Source: Lysobacter sp. Root494 (GTDB lineage Bacteria > Pseudomonadota > Gammaproteobacteria > Xanthomonadales > Xanthomonadaceae). From it: a stretch of 64,000 bases of DNA. The stretch spans positions 662,080 to 726,079 of the forward strand of contig NZ_LMFH01000001.1 of NCBI RefSeq assembly GCF_001427225.1. The letters are read 5' to 3'. Below are positions 16,572-26,615 of this stretch, in pieces. The notes beneath the pieces were generated by a model. That model was not told the origin of the DNA, did no database searches, and saw only the letters and a list, made by a program, of their open reading frames with translations. How positions within the stretch are numbered: position 1 is the first letter of the stretch; every line of letters begins with the position of its first letter. The translations under genes and the position numbers were made by a program.

Positions 16572-17770
16572 GCCGCCGCGACCTGGTTGACGTCGCCATC
16601 GTCGGTGCTGGTGTGGTCGGCGCCGCCGCCGCGCTCGCACTCGCGCGTGATGGCTGGCAGGTGACCCTGGTCGAAGCGCGCGAACCCCCACGCTGGCGCG
16701 TGGAGCAGCCGGACCTGCGCGTCTACGCGTTCGCTTCCGACAATGCGGCGCTGCTGGACGATCTCGGCGTCTGGCCGTCGATTGCCGGCGCTCGCGTGCA
16801 GCCGTACCGCGGCATGCGCGTGTGGGACGCGGCGGGCGGCGGCGAGCTGCGCTTCGATGCGGACAGTTTTGGCCGTCGCGAACTCGGCTGGATCGTCGAG
16901 AACGCATTGCTCGTCGACCGCCTTTGGGCCGCATTGCCGGCCGCCGGCGTGCGCGTGTTGTGTCCGGTGCAACTGGTTGCGCTCGAGCAGGGCGAGGACC
17001 ACGCCACGCTCGACCTCGACGATGGCACGCGTCTGCGCGCGCGGCTCGTGCTCGCGGCGGACGGCGGCGATTCGAAGCTGCGCTCGCTCGCCGGCATCGA
17101 CACCTATACCCACGACTACGGGCAGAACGGCCTCGTCGCTTTCGTCGACCACGAACGCCCGCACGATGCGACCTGCTGGCAACGGTTCCTGCCGACCGGC
17201 CCACTCGCCTTCCTGCCGTTCGTGGACGAGCGCGACACCGGCGAAGGCGGCCACCGCAGTTCGATCGTATGGACGCTGCCCGAAGGCGAAGCCCTGCGCC
17301 TGCTTCACGCTGAGGATAAAAACTTCCTGCGCGAACTGGACAACGCCTTCGCCGGCACGCTCGGTGCATTGACTGCAGTATCGAAGCGCGCCGCGTTCCC
17401 GCTGAAGCGCCAGCTCGCCCAGGCGCACGTCGCTGGGCGTGTCGCGGTGATCGGCGATGCCGCGCACGTGGTGCATCCGCTCGCGGGCCAGGGCGTGAAC
17501 CTGGGCCTGCGCGACGTCGCCGCGTTGCGGGCGATGCTGCAACGGCAGCGCGCAGCGGGTCGCGATCCGGGCGCCTCGGCCTCGCTGGCGCGGTGGGCAC
17601 GGGAACGTCGCAGCGAGAATGCGATCGCCGCGTATTCGTTCGACACGCTCAACCGCCTGTTCTCCAACGACCACGTGCTCGCGACGCTGGCGCGCGGGCC
17701 GCTGCTCGGGCTCGCGGGAAAGTTGCCGCCGCTGCGGCATGCGTTGTGGAAGCATGCGGCGGGGTTGTAG
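16568..17770 (+). CDS. UbiH/UbiF/VisC/COQ6-family FAD hydroxylase (UbiI-like)
   Basis: A 400-residue FAD monooxygenase paralogous to its upstream neighbour. It shows DVAIVGAGVVGAAAALALAR (residues ~8-27), the DG motif (VLAADGGDSKLRSLAG) and the second FAD motif (VIGDAAHVVHPLAGQGVNLG). It should hydroxylate the ubiquinone ring, most likely at C5 as UbiI/VisC does. The ATG at 16568 overlaps the ubiH stop by 4 bases. Precise ring position is inferred from synteny, not from the sequence alone. Confidence 0.88.
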   Translation: MSRRDLVDVAIVGAGVVGAAAALALARDGWQVTLVEAREPPRWRVEQPDLRVYAFASDNAALLDDLGVWPSIAGARVQPYRGMRVWDAAGGGELRFDADSFGRRELGWIVENALLVDRLWAALPAAGVRVLCPVQLVALEQGEDHATLDLDDGTRLRARLVLAADGGDSKLRSLAGIDTYTHDYGQNGLVAFVDHERPHDATCWQRFLPTGPLAFLPFVDERDTGEGGHRSSIVWTLPEGEALRLLHAEDKNFLRELDNAFAGTLGALTAVSKRAAFPLKRQLAQAHVAGRVAVIGDAAHVVHPLAGQGVNLGLRDVAALRAMLQRQRAAGRDPGASASLARWARERRSENAIAAYSFDTLNRLFSNDHVLATLARGPLLGLAGKLPPLRHALWKHAAGL

Positions 17771-17783
17771 GGCTCGCGCTGAC

Positions 17784-17942
17784 GGCCCCTCACCCTGCGT
17801 TTCTTCGCGACGCTGTCCCTCTCCCCGCAAGCGGGGCGAGGAGGGAACGAGTACTTCCCTCTATGCTTGCAAGGGCAAGGAGATGAATATTTCCTTCTCC
17901 CCGCATGCGGGGAGAAGGTGCCCGCAGGGCGGATGAGGGGCA
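17784..17942. repeat. Xanthomonad intergenic repeat, two copies
   Basis: Two related hairpin units of the type CCCTCTCCCCGCAAGCGGGG and CTTCTCCCCGCATGCGGGGA, each flanked by GCCCCTCACCCTGCGT or GTGCCCGCAGGGCGGATGAG. The same family recurs at 21.2, 24.5-24.8 and 28.3-28.5 kb. Confidence 0.8.
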
Positions 17943-17971
17943 GTTTTTCGCGGCGAAAACCGGAAACAAAA

Positions 17972-17995
17972 AACGCCCCGCCGAAGCGGGGCGTT
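17972..17995 (-). terminator. Terminator of the EF-hand protein gene
   Basis: AACGCCCCGC (17972-17981) pairs with GCGGGGCGTT (17986-17995) around a 4-base loop. Read on the minus strand it is followed by TTTTTTGTTT, 28 bases after the stop of the EF-hand gene. Confidence 0.9.
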
Positions 17996-18022
17996 CTGCT
18001 CCTGCACGCACTCCCTTGTGCG

Positions 18023-18883
18023 TCAGTCCGTCCAGCCCTTCATTTCGTCCTTCGACAGGCGGCCGTTGTGGTTGATGTCCACCGCAACGAATTCGCGCGT
18101 CAGGTCGGCATTGCCGCTGGCATTCACTTCGCCATGCGAGAGGTTGCCGTCGCTGTTCTTGTCGAGCGAAGCAAAATCGACGTGGTAGTTGTTGGAAATC
18201 GAATCACCCGGGCGCGAGCTGACGACGACGCCCGACGGCAGCGTCGCCGTGGTCACGCCGGCGCCCGTCGCCGTCGCAGCTGTCGCCGAAGTCGCGGCGC
18301 CGGTGGACTGCATCGCGGCGGAGGCGTCATTCGATGTCGTCGTGCCCGTGCTGCTGGAAGCATCGTTCGACGTCGTTGCGCTGGTGCTTGCAGCCGCATC
18401 GTTCGACGTGGTCGTGCCGGTCGCCGCCGAAGCATCGTTCGACGTATTACCGGAGTCGGTGTTCTGGCCCGCGGCGGTCATTTCCTGCGTCGAGCCCACG
18501 GCGGTCGCGTCGCTGCGGGTCGTGGTGTCGGTGCCGGTGGCTTCCTTCGCCGACTTGCGTGCCTTCGGATCCAGCGAGCCAGCCTGGTCGCTTGTGTCAT
18601 TGCTGGTCGTGCTCTGGGTCATGGTCTGGTCTGTCGACGTGGAAGCATCGTTGCTGGTCGTCTGGTCCATCGCAGCCGAAGCGTCATTGCTGGTCGTCGT
18701 CGTATCCGAACTCGTGGCCGGTGGCGGCGTCTGCTGTGGTTCGTTCTCGGCCTCGGTCTGGGCCTGCGTGTCGGTGGACTGCGTCGTCGTCGTGGCGGGC
18801 GGCGCATCCTGCGCGAATGCAGGGGCGGCCAGGAACGAGGCGAGGACGGCCAACAGGGCTGTGTTCAATAGCGTCTTGTTCAT
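18023..18883 (-). CDS. Exported EF-hand protein with Ser/Thr/Asn-Asp repeats
   Basis: A 286-residue protein. The signal peptide is MNKTLLNTALLAVLASFLAA with cleavage after AFA. A long low-complexity region (~30-205) follows, in which TTSNDAS-type heptads recur about eight times among T, S, A and Q. The C-terminal ~70 residues hold two EF-hand loops, DKNSDGNLSHGEV and DINHNGRLSKDEM. The EF hands should bind calcium; the acidic disordered repeats resemble a linker or a second Ca-binding surface. The start is the ATG at 18883, with GAGG 7 bases upstream. A strong terminator follows, so it is a single-gene unit. Confidence 0.85.
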   Translation of the reverse strand: MNKTLLNTALLAVLASFLAAPAFAQDAPPATTTTQSTDTQAQTEAENEPQQTPPPATSSDTTTTSNDASAAMDQTTSNDASTSTDQTMTQSTTSNDTSDQAGSLDPKARKSAKEATGTDTTTRSDATAVGSTQEMTAAGQNTDSGNTSNDASAATGTTTSNDAAASTSATTSNDASSSTGTTTSNDASAAMQSTGAATSATAATATGAGVTTATLPSGVVVSSRPGDSISNNYHVDFASLDKNSDGNLSHGEVNASGNADLTREFVAVDINHNGRLSKDEMKGWTD

Positions 18884-19017
18884 GAGCAACCTCACGCGGG
18901 GGGAAAAGACTCATCAGAACCTAGACCCCGGCGCATCAAACGCGCGTAAAACCGCGCAATGCCCGCTGAACAATATGAATCCGCGGCGCGCGATGTGCAC
19001 GGCGCGTGACGCCGTCC

Positions 19018-20091
19018 TTACCGGTGTGAAGCAACCGTTGCAAAAACGGTAATTTCCTCGCGGTCGTGGTAGAGCTGGCGCGCGCGCACCAGCAGGGGCT
19101 TGCGCGCCTGCTGTTCGAACAGGTCCAGGCACAGCCGTGTTTCATCCCAGCGCTTCTTCATCGGCAGTTTGAGGTTGAAGACCGCGTGCCGGCACCAGCC
19201 CTCGCGCAGCCAGGTGGCCATGCGCTCGGCGACGCGGCGCGGCTGTTCGACCATGTCGCAGACCATCCAGTCCAGCGGTGACTTCGGCTGCCAGGTGAAT
19301 CCGTCCGCGCGCAGGTGGTCGACGCGGCCGCTGTCCAGCAACTGCTGGCGCAACGGGCCGTTGTCGATCGACGTGACATGCAGGCCGTTGCGCACCAGCA
19401 CCCAGGTCCACCCACCCGGCGCCGCACCAAGATCCGCGCCGCGCATGCCGTCGCGCAGCAGGCGCTGGCGTTCGTCGTCGGTGAGCAGGGTGATCAGCGC
19501 TTCCTCGAGCTTGAGCGCGGAGCGGCTCGGCGCATCGGCATGCATGCGCAGCCGCGGAATGCCGAGCGGCCATGGCGCGCTGTCGCGGGGCTCGCTCGTC
19601 GCAAGCACCACGTGGTCGCCGGCGAGGAAGACGACATGCAGGCGCGGCTTGCGCGCATCCTCTTCGCGCGTGAGCCTGCCGGCCTTGCGCAGCGCCGGGC
19701 GAAGCGCGTTGCCGAAGCTGCGTGCAAGGCCCGCGAGCGGTTTGCACTCGTCGGAGTCGGGATGCTCGACCCACAGATCGCCGAACGCTGGGCCTTCAGC
19801 CGCAGCGTTGGTTTCACCGAGCGCCGCGATGATCGGCGCGATGCGATCTTTCGGATCGATGCCACGCAGGTCGGCGAGCCGCAGCAGTTTCTGCCGCGCG
19901 AAGATCAGCTTCGCGAAGGGCAGGGCGCGCGACAGTGCCGGCGCGTCCTCGCTGATGAATTCGACGAAGCCGCTGTTGCGCTCGGTGCGCGCATAGCCGG
20001 CGAAACCCGCGTGCGCGGCACGCTCGGTCAGTTCAGCGGCGAGTTCGGGCTCGAAGCCGGCGCGGCAGTAACAGAACAGGGCGTCCGTCAT
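19018..20091 (-). CDS. rlmM: 23S rRNA (cytidine-2498 2'-O)-methyltransferase RlmM
   Basis: A 357-residue SAM-dependent methyltransferase acting on 23S rRNA C2498. The N-terminal part (MTDALFCYCRAGFEPELAAE, quoted in part) is the THUMP-like domain. The Rossmann part carries the SAM motif GADLGAAPGGWTWVLVRNG, then SIDNGPL, the K-D-K-E-type residues in LDWMVCDM and the helix FNLKLPMKKRWDE. Length fits E. coli RlmM (366). The ATG at 20091 fits the family start; upstream codons in the same frame look non-coding. Confidence 0.92.
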   Translation of the reverse strand: MTDALFCYCRAGFEPELAAELTERAAHAGFAGYARTERNSGFVEFISEDAPALSRALPFAKLIFARQKLLRLADLRGIDPKDRIAPIIAALGETNAAAEGPAFGDLWVEHPDSDECKPLAGLARSFGNALRPALRKAGRLTREEDARKPRLHVVFLAGDHVVLATSEPRDSAPWPLGIPRLRMHADAPSRSALKLEEALITLLTDDERQRLLRDGMRGADLGAAPGGWTWVLVRNGLHVTSIDNGPLRQQLLDSGRVDHLRADGFTWQPKSPLDWMVCDMVEQPRRVAERMATWLREGWCRHAVFNLKLPMKKRWDETRLCLDLFEQQARKPLLVRARQLYHDREEITVFATVASHR

Positions 20092-20170
20092 GCGGAAGGG
20101 CCTGCAACCAGCGAATCGTCGTTCCCGCGAATGACGAACGTTGGCAGCTGCGATTGTTGAGGCATTTCCA

Positions 20171-20749
20171 TCAATACCGCTCGCCGCCTGCTTCGCCATA
20201 CGCACGCAGCACCGCGCGTGCCGCTTCACGCTGCACGTCGCGGGTGACTGCAATGCCACGACGCTCCAGTTCGCCGATCCAGTCCGCCGGCAACGGACCC
20301 TCGTCGAACTCGGTGAGCGATTCCACGTCCTCGCTGCGCGCGCCGATCAGCAGGCGGTCGATGCCCGCCCATACGGTCGCGCCATAGCACTGGCAGCACG
20401 GCTGCGACGACGTCGCCAGCGTGATCGGGCCGAGCGGCGCGTCGTTGTCATCGCGGTTGAGGCGACGCCGCTGCGTGCGCTGCTGCGCGAGCATGTACGC
20501 CATCATCTCGGCGTGCGCGACCGAGCAGGTGTGCGGCACGACGCGGTTCACGCCGATGGCGATCACGCGGTCATCGGGACCGAACACCGCCGCGCCGAAC
20601 GGGCCGCCGCTGCGCGCTTCGACATTGCGCCGCGACAGCTCGATCGCCAGCGCGACCTTCTCGTCATCGCCGGCCCACACGCGGGTGAGGTCGACGGCCT
20701 CGTGCACCCACGCCGGCAGGGTGAGATGGACCTGCGCGTACAGCATCAT
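20171..20749 (-). CDS. Nucleoside/cytidine-type zinc deaminase
   Basis: A 192-residue deaminase of the CDA fold. The zinc site is visible as HAE (SVAHAEMMAYM) and PCxxC (SSQPCCQCYGATVWAGI). The N-terminal strand GGPFGAAVFGPDDRVIAIG resembles guanine deaminase and TadA-like proteins. It would deaminate a purine or pyrimidine base or nucleoside; the substrate is not predictable from motifs. Its ATG overlaps the stop of the upstream lipoprotein gene as ATGA, so the two are coupled. Confidence 0.85.
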   Translation of the reverse strand: MMLYAQVHLTLPAWVHEAVDLTRVWAGDDEKVALAIELSRRNVEARSGGPFGAAVFGPDDRVIAIGVNRVVPHTCSVAHAEMMAYMLAQQRTQRRRLNRDDNDAPLGPITLATSSQPCCQCYGATVWAGIDRLLIGARSEDVESLTEFDEGPLPADWIGELERRGIAVTRDVQREAARAVLRAYGEAGGERY

Positions 20750-21174
20750 TGCAGCGCCTGCGCCGGACCGGCTTCGCACTGGCCCTGCTTGCAGCTGCAG
20801 GACGAGATGTCCTGGAAGCCGCACACCGACATCATTCCGTTCTTCGCGCATTCGGCCTGCACGCCCTTCGGATCGGTCGGACTGTTGACGTTGACGCACG
20901 CGGGGTAATAGCCGCAGCAGTTGCCTACGTTCTTCACCGCGCAGTCCGCGTCGGTCTTGCAGGAATGGTCGAGCGTGACGGCGCCACTGGGCGAAGTCGC
21001 CAGAGGCTGTCCGGCAGCTGTGGCGGGTCCGGTGGGCGAAGCCGGAGCTGGCTGCACGGACGGTCCGGAAGAAGGAGCGGGCTGCGCCGATGAATCCGGA
21101 CTCGTCGGTGCGGGCGCTGCACAGGCGGCCAGCGTGAGCAGCAGGGCGGCGATCAGGGCGGATGGCAGGCGCAT
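20746..21174 (-). CDS. Small Cys-rich lipoprotein
   Basis: A 142-residue protein with a lipoprotein signal (LLLTLAACAAP; lipidated Cys at 18), a disordered P/S/A-rich linker (~20-65) and a compact domain with ten cysteines (~70-138). The domain includes HSCKTDADCAVKNVGNCCG and CGFQDISSCSCKQGQC. It should be an outer-membrane-anchored, disulfide-rich periplasmic or surface protein. The arrangement resembles small eukaryote-like disulfide knots also seen in xanthomonad proteins of unknown function. It is coupled to the deaminase downstream. Confidence 0.75.
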   Translation of the reverse strand: MRLPSALIAALLLTLAACAAPAPTSPDSSAQPAPSSGPSVQPAPASPTGPATAAGQPLATSPSGAVTLDHSCKTDADCAVKNVGNCCGYYPACVNVNSPTDPKGVQAECAKNGMMSVCGFQDISSCSCKQGQCEAGPAQALQ

Positions 21175-21211
21175 GGGCTTTGCTCCGGAAATGGGGGCGC
21201 CGGGGGATTGT

Positions 21212-21396
21212 CCTTCTCCCCGCGTGCGGGGAGAAGGTGCCCGAAGGGCGGGTGAGGGCCGACGAAGCCGGCGTGTTGAGGCGAGGGCGAATTCGAGCGC
21301 GGGTTACGCGCACTCGAGATCGCCGGTTGCGGAAGGCGTCGGCTCGGGTCCGCCCCTAATCCGGCTCGCCACCTCTCTCCGCAGGCGGGGAGAGGG
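21212..21396. repeat. Xanthomonad intergenic repeat (copies 3 and 4)
   Basis: CCTTCTCCCCGCGTGCGGGG with its GTGCCCGAAGGGCGGGTGAG tail lies at 21212-21258, and CCTCTCTCCGCAGGCGGGG at 21372-21396. Both are members of the family described at 17.8 kb. Confidence 0.75.
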
Positions 21397-21452
21397 ATTC
21401 ACGTGAGCGGGGGTTGTCAGTCCGCGTCAGCGTGGAGAGTGAGGAGTCGCGG

Positions 21453-23198
<1,746 letters not shown>

Positions 23199-23297
23199 TC
23201 GGGACTGCGAAGGCGAGGGAGAACGCGAAGTTTAGCTGGTGGGGGCGTCGGTCGCGGTCAGGAGACCAGGACACGACGTGCGGAGGGCTCCGGGTGG

Positions 23298-23570
23298 CAT
23301 CCGGAAAGCGGTCGCGAACGAGCGGAAGGCGGTTGCGGTTGTCCGGAAAGTGGTTGTCGATGACCGGAAAGCGATTGCGAGCAACCAGAAAACGGTGGTG
23401 GTTGTCCAAAAAACGGTTGCCGGCAACCGGAAAACGGCTGCGGCCGGGCGGGGAACGGTGGTGTGCAACCGGAAAGCGGCGGCTGCCATCCACGGAACGG
23501 TCGTCGCCAACCGGAAAGCGGTTGCGATCCTCCGCAAGATGGTTACCGGCGACCACGAAGGTGGTTGTGG
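23298..23570. repeat. Thirteen degenerate 21-bp tandem repeats
   Basis: Thirteen units of exactly 21 bases follow one another between divergent glnS and apt, with a consensus near CAACCGGAAAGCGGTTGCGN. Units differ by scattered substitutions but never by an insertion or deletion, so all six frames stay open as 7-residue repeats across the array. A partial fourteenth unit follows. There is no ribosome site or sensible start for a protein. GGAAA/TTTCC blocks at a 21-base (two helical turns) spacing suggest a protein-binding or DNA-bending array. Confidence 0.88.
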
Positions 23571-23639
23571 CTGGGCGGACGGTGTCGGCTCGCACCGATG
23601 GAAGGACCCGCAAACAACGCGTCCCGTAAGCTGCCGGCC

Positions 23640-24158
23640 ATGACGACTTTCCACACCCTGATCCGCGACGTCCCCGACTTCCCCAAGCCCGGGGTCGTCT
23701 TCAAGGACATCGGCCCGCTGCTGGCCGATCCGGCCGGTTTCGCGGCCTGCATCGACGCACTCGTGGCGCAGTGGCACGGCACCGCGGTGGATGCCGTCTG
23801 CGGCATCGAGTCGCGCGGCTTCATCTTCGGCGCCGCGATGGCGCAGGCGATGAAGACCGGCTTCGTCCCGCTGCGCAAGGTTGGCAAGCTGCCGCCGCCG
23901 ACGCTCGGCATCGATTACGACCTCGAATACGGCAGTGCGCGGCTGGAAATCGGCGCGGAAGGGTTCGCGCCGGGTACGCGCGTGCTGCTCGTCGACGATG
24001 TGCTGGCCACCGGCGGCACCTTCGACGCGGCGCGCCGGCTGCTGGAACAGGCGGGCGCGACGGTCGTCGGAGCGGGAGTGGTGATCGAGATCGACGCACT
24101 GCGCGGCCGTACGCGCTGGCCCGGGGCGATTCCAATGCACGCGTTGCTGCATTGTTGA
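23640..24158 (+). CDS. apt: Adenine phosphoribosyltransferase
   Basis: A 172-residue cytosolic salvage enzyme that makes AMP from adenine and PRPP. The PRPP-binding motif is VLLVDDVLATGGTFDAA (about 116-132), with the N-terminal IRDVPDFPKPGVVFKDIGPL and the GIESRGFIFG loop typical of Apt. The ATG at 23640 matches the family start. The 21-bp repeat array ends 69 bases upstream, so it lies close to or inside the promoter. Confidence 0.95.
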   Translation: MTTFHTLIRDVPDFPKPGVVFKDIGPLLADPAGFAACIDALVAQWHGTAVDAVCGIESRGFIFGAAMAQAMKTGFVPLRKVGKLPPPTLGIDYDLEYGSARLEIGAEGFAPGTRVLLVDDVLATGGTFDAARRLLEQAGATVVGAGVVIEIDALRGRTRWPGAIPMHALLHC

Positions 24159-24233
24159 GGTCAGCGGCGGCAAGGCCCGCCTCGCGCGGTGAGGCGTATG
24201 CTCGGACTGCCGCTTGAGCGCAGGAGCCGTGCG

Positions 24234-24497
24234 ATGAAAGTCGTTTACGAAGCCGCCAACCTGATCGACGCCCACCTGGTCCGGCATGCGCTGGAAGCAG
24301 TGGAGATCCCGGTATTCCTGCGTGGCGAGCAGTTGCTGGGCGGGATGGGTGAGCTGCCGCTGTTCGGCGTGATCGCGGTGTGCGTGCCGGACATGGCGTG
24401 GCCGGAAGCGCGGGACGTGGTGGATGCGCTGGCCCTGGGTGAGACGCCGGGCGAAAGCAGCGAGTCCGACGAGGATTTCGGGTGGTTGCCGGCGTAG
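24234..24497 (+). CDS. DUF2007 domain protein
   Basis: An 87-residue small cytosolic protein with the DUF2007 pattern: MKVVYEAANLIDAHLVRHAL, a GIPVFLRGE-like strand (EIPVFLRGEQLLGG) and VCVPDMAWPEARDVV. DUF2007 proteins are described as possible signal transducers, with no established biochemistry. It lies 75 bases after apt and may share its transcript. The ATG at 24234 has GGAG 9 bases upstream. Confidence 0.85.
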   Translation: MKVVYEAANLIDAHLVRHALEAVEIPVFLRGEQLLGGMGELPLFGVIAVCVPDMAWPEARDVVDALALGETPGESSESDEDFGWLPA

Positions 24498-24530
24498 ATG
24501 TCGCGCTGCACTGATTCGATTTCGTGCACG

Positions 24531-24812
24531 CCCCTCGCCCTGCGTTGCTTCGCAACGCTGTCCCTCTCCCCGCAAGCGGGGCGAGGGATGATCCGCGCTA
24601 ACGCATGTGGGGCAACGCTTTCCTTCTCCCGTCAAGCGGGGAGAAGGTGAATGCAACCCCTCGCCCTGCATTGCTTCGCAACGTTGCCTCTCTCCGCAAG
24701 CGGGGCGAGCGAGGCGTTCGTCCCGTGAACTGTCATCGTTGCCCTTCTCCCCGCGCGCGGGGAGAAGGTCGAAACGGCCGACAGGCCGTTGAGGGAAGGG
24801 CGGATGAGGGGC
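24531..24812. repeat. Cluster of four intergenic hairpin repeats
   Basis: Four units in tandem lie between the DUF2007 gene and the GST gene: CCCTCTCCCCGCAAGCGGGG at about 24,561, CCTTCTCCCGTCAAGCGGGG at about 24,621, CCTCTCTCCGCAAGCGGGG at about 24,687 and CCTTCTCCCCGCGCGCGGGG at about 24,742. They are separated by CCCTGCGTTGCTTCGCAACG-like spacers, which are themselves short palindromes. The whole gap holds nothing else. Confidence 0.8.
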
Positions 24813-24936
24813 GCTTTTGCTTCGCTCCTGCACGAGGAACCGCACCCACCTGCCCCGACTCCGTTCCATCACCCGTCGCCAACACCCCATCGCTACGCGC
24901 GACAATGCGCCATCGATTGATGCCAAGGAAAGACAC

Positions 24937-25611
24937 ATGCCCCTGCTCGTGATCGGCAACAAGAACTACTCCTCCTGGTCGTTGCGTCCATGGCTGCTGC
25001 TGCGCCATTTCGGCGTCGCCTTCGACGAATTGCGCCTGAGGCTCGACACGCCCGAATTCCACGCCGAAATCGACAAGTGGTCGCCGACGCGCACGGTGCC
25101 CGTGCTGCACGACGAAGGCCTCGTGGTACCCGATTCGCTGGCGATCTGCGAATACGCCAACGAGCGCTGGCTCGATGGCCGCGGCTGGCCCGCGGACCTG
25201 CGCACCCGCGCGAAGGCACGCGCCGCCGCGGCGGAAATGCATTCCGGCTTCCGCGCGTTGCGCACGCAACTGCCGATGAATTGCCGGCGCAAGCCCGACA
25301 ACTACCGCTGGGACGCAAGCGCGCAGGCCGACATGGACCGCATCCAGCAGCTGTGGCGCGAGCTGCGCGGTGAACATGCGGATCAAGGCGCGCTCCAGGA
25401 AGGTGAGTTCCTCTGCGGCGGCTTCGGCATCGTCGATGCGATGTACGCGCCAGTGGTGATGCGCTTCGTCGGCTACGGCGTCGGGCTCGACGACAACGCG
25501 AAGCGCTACGTGGAGGCGATCACCGCACTGCCGGCGATGCGCGAATGGTTCGCGGCGGCCGACGCCGAAGGCGAGCGCATCGAAGCCACCGACAACCTGG
25601 TGCAGGCGTGA
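24937..25611 (+). CDS. Glutathione S-transferase family protein
   Basis: A 224-residue protein. The thioredoxin-like N-terminal domain (~1-80) has IGNKNYSSWSLRPWLLL, with the Ser expected to activate glutathione, and the cis-Pro signature TVPVLHDEGLVVPDSLAICEY. An all-helical C-terminal domain (~90-215) follows, containing FGIVDAMYAPVVMRF. Substrate is unknown; the YSSWS active-site motif resembles a group of proteobacterial GSTs adjacent to transporters. Its stop codon overlaps the GTG start of the EamA gene, so the two are coupled. Confidence 0.9.
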   Translation: MPLLVIGNKNYSSWSLRPWLLLRHFGVAFDELRLRLDTPEFHAEIDKWSPTRTVPVLHDEGLVVPDSLAICEYANERWLDGRGWPADLRTRAKARAAAAEMHSGFRALRTQLPMNCRRKPDNYRWDASAQADMDRIQQLWRELRGEHADQGALQEGEFLCGGFGIVDAMYAPVVMRFVGYGVGLDDNAKRYVEAITALPAMREWFAAADAEGERIEATDNLVQA

Positions 25612-26519
25612 CAACGACGCATTACCGCGGCGCGCTCGCCGCGATGGCGCTGGGCGCGGTGCTGATCAGCACTTCGGCGGTGTTCGTGAAGTGGGTGAGC
25701 GTGGGTCCGACCGCGTCCGCGTTCTGGCGCACGGGGCTGGCCGCGCTGCTGCTGCTCGCCTGGCTGGCGAAACCGTCGGTGCGCAGTGGCTGGAAGCCCG
25801 ACCGTCGCGTGTTCGGCCTGCTGATGCTGGCCGCGCTGTTCTTCGCCATCGACCTGTGGATGTGGCACCGGAGCATCCTCTACGTCGGCGTGGGCCTGGC
25901 GACGCTGCTGGGCAACTTCCAGGTGTTCGCGCTCGCCGGCTACGGCGCGCTGGTGCTGGACGAACGTGGCGGCTGGCGGCTCTGGGCCGGGTTGTTGATG
26001 GCGGTGGCCGGCCTCGCGTTGCTGCTCGCGCCGGGATGGGAGACGTTCGATGCGCGGTTCCGTGTCGGTATTGCGTTCGGCCTGGGTACCGCGGTTGCGT
26101 ATGGCGGCTTCCTGATCGCGTTCCGTGCCGCGCAGGCGCAACGCGCGCACGTGTCGAACGAGGCATCGCTGTGGTGGTTATGCGTCTTCACCACCGTCCT
26201 GCTGCTGGTGATGACGGTGCTGAGCGGCGAGGCATGGCAGCCGCAGGGCGCGCGCGACTGGAGTGCGCTGCTGGCGTATGCGTTGATTGCGCAGGTATTC
26301 GGCTGGCTGGTGATCGGCAAGGTGATGCCGAAACTGCCCGCCGGCGTGTTGGGCCTGTGCCTGTTGCTGCAGCCACTGTTGTCCTACGTGTGGGACGCGC
26401 TGCTGTTCGGCACGCGGCTGGGGCCCGTCGAAATGCTGGGTCTGGCGTTGTCGCTGGCCGGCATCTTCCTTGGCTTGGTGCGCGGGCAGGACAAGGCAAA
26501 ACTTGCCGAAGCGACATAG
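25608..26519 (+). CDS. EamA-type (DMT) membrane exporter
   Basis: A 303-residue protein of about ten membrane helices arranged as two EamA repeats (~10-135 and ~150-292), with AMALGAVLISTSAVFVKW at the first helix and FGWLVIGKVMPKLPAG near the second repeat's exit region. It belongs to the drug/metabolite transporter superfamily. The GTG start overlaps the GST stop as GTGA, which fixes the start. Coupling with a GST suggests export of a conjugate or thiol compound, but this is inference. Confidence 0.88.
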   Translation: MTTTHYRGALAAMALGAVLISTSAVFVKWVSVGPTASAFWRTGLAALLLLAWLAKPSVRSGWKPDRRVFGLLMLAALFFAIDLWMWHRSILYVGVGLATLLGNFQVFALAGYGALVLDERGGWRLWAGLLMAVAGLALLLAPGWETFDARFRVGIAFGLGTAVAYGGFLIAFRAAQAQRAHVSNEASLWWLCVFTTVLLLVMTVLSGEAWQPQGARDWSALLAYALIAQVFGWLVIGKVMPKLPAGVLGLCLLLQPLLSYVWDALLFGTRLGPVEMLGLALSLAGIFLGLVRGQDKAKLAEAT

Positions 26520-26528
26520 GGCGCGTTT

Positions 26529-26588
26529 TGTAGCGCCGGGGCTACGCGGTGCGCTTTTGCCGCGGCGCCGCGCAGGCGCGGCGCTACA
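26529..26588. repeat. TGTAGCGCC inverted repeat
   Basis: TGTAGCGCCG (26529-26538) and CGGCGCTACA (26579-26588) are inverted across a GC-rich spacer. It is similar in style to the element at 57.2 kb and to short inverted intergenic repeats of xanthomonads. Confidence 0.65.
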
Positions 26589-26615
26589 GGTTGGGCGTAC
26601 GCGTCGAGCCAGGCT

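Noticed and set aside
15306..17600. 764-codon open frame antisense to both ubiquinone hydroxylases
   Set aside because: Very Arg/His/Ala-rich, as expected from GC-rich third positions on the opposite strand. The sense genes are clear families.
23298..23570. CRISPR array
   Set aside because: The 21-base units are contiguous with no spacers, and no cas genes are present.
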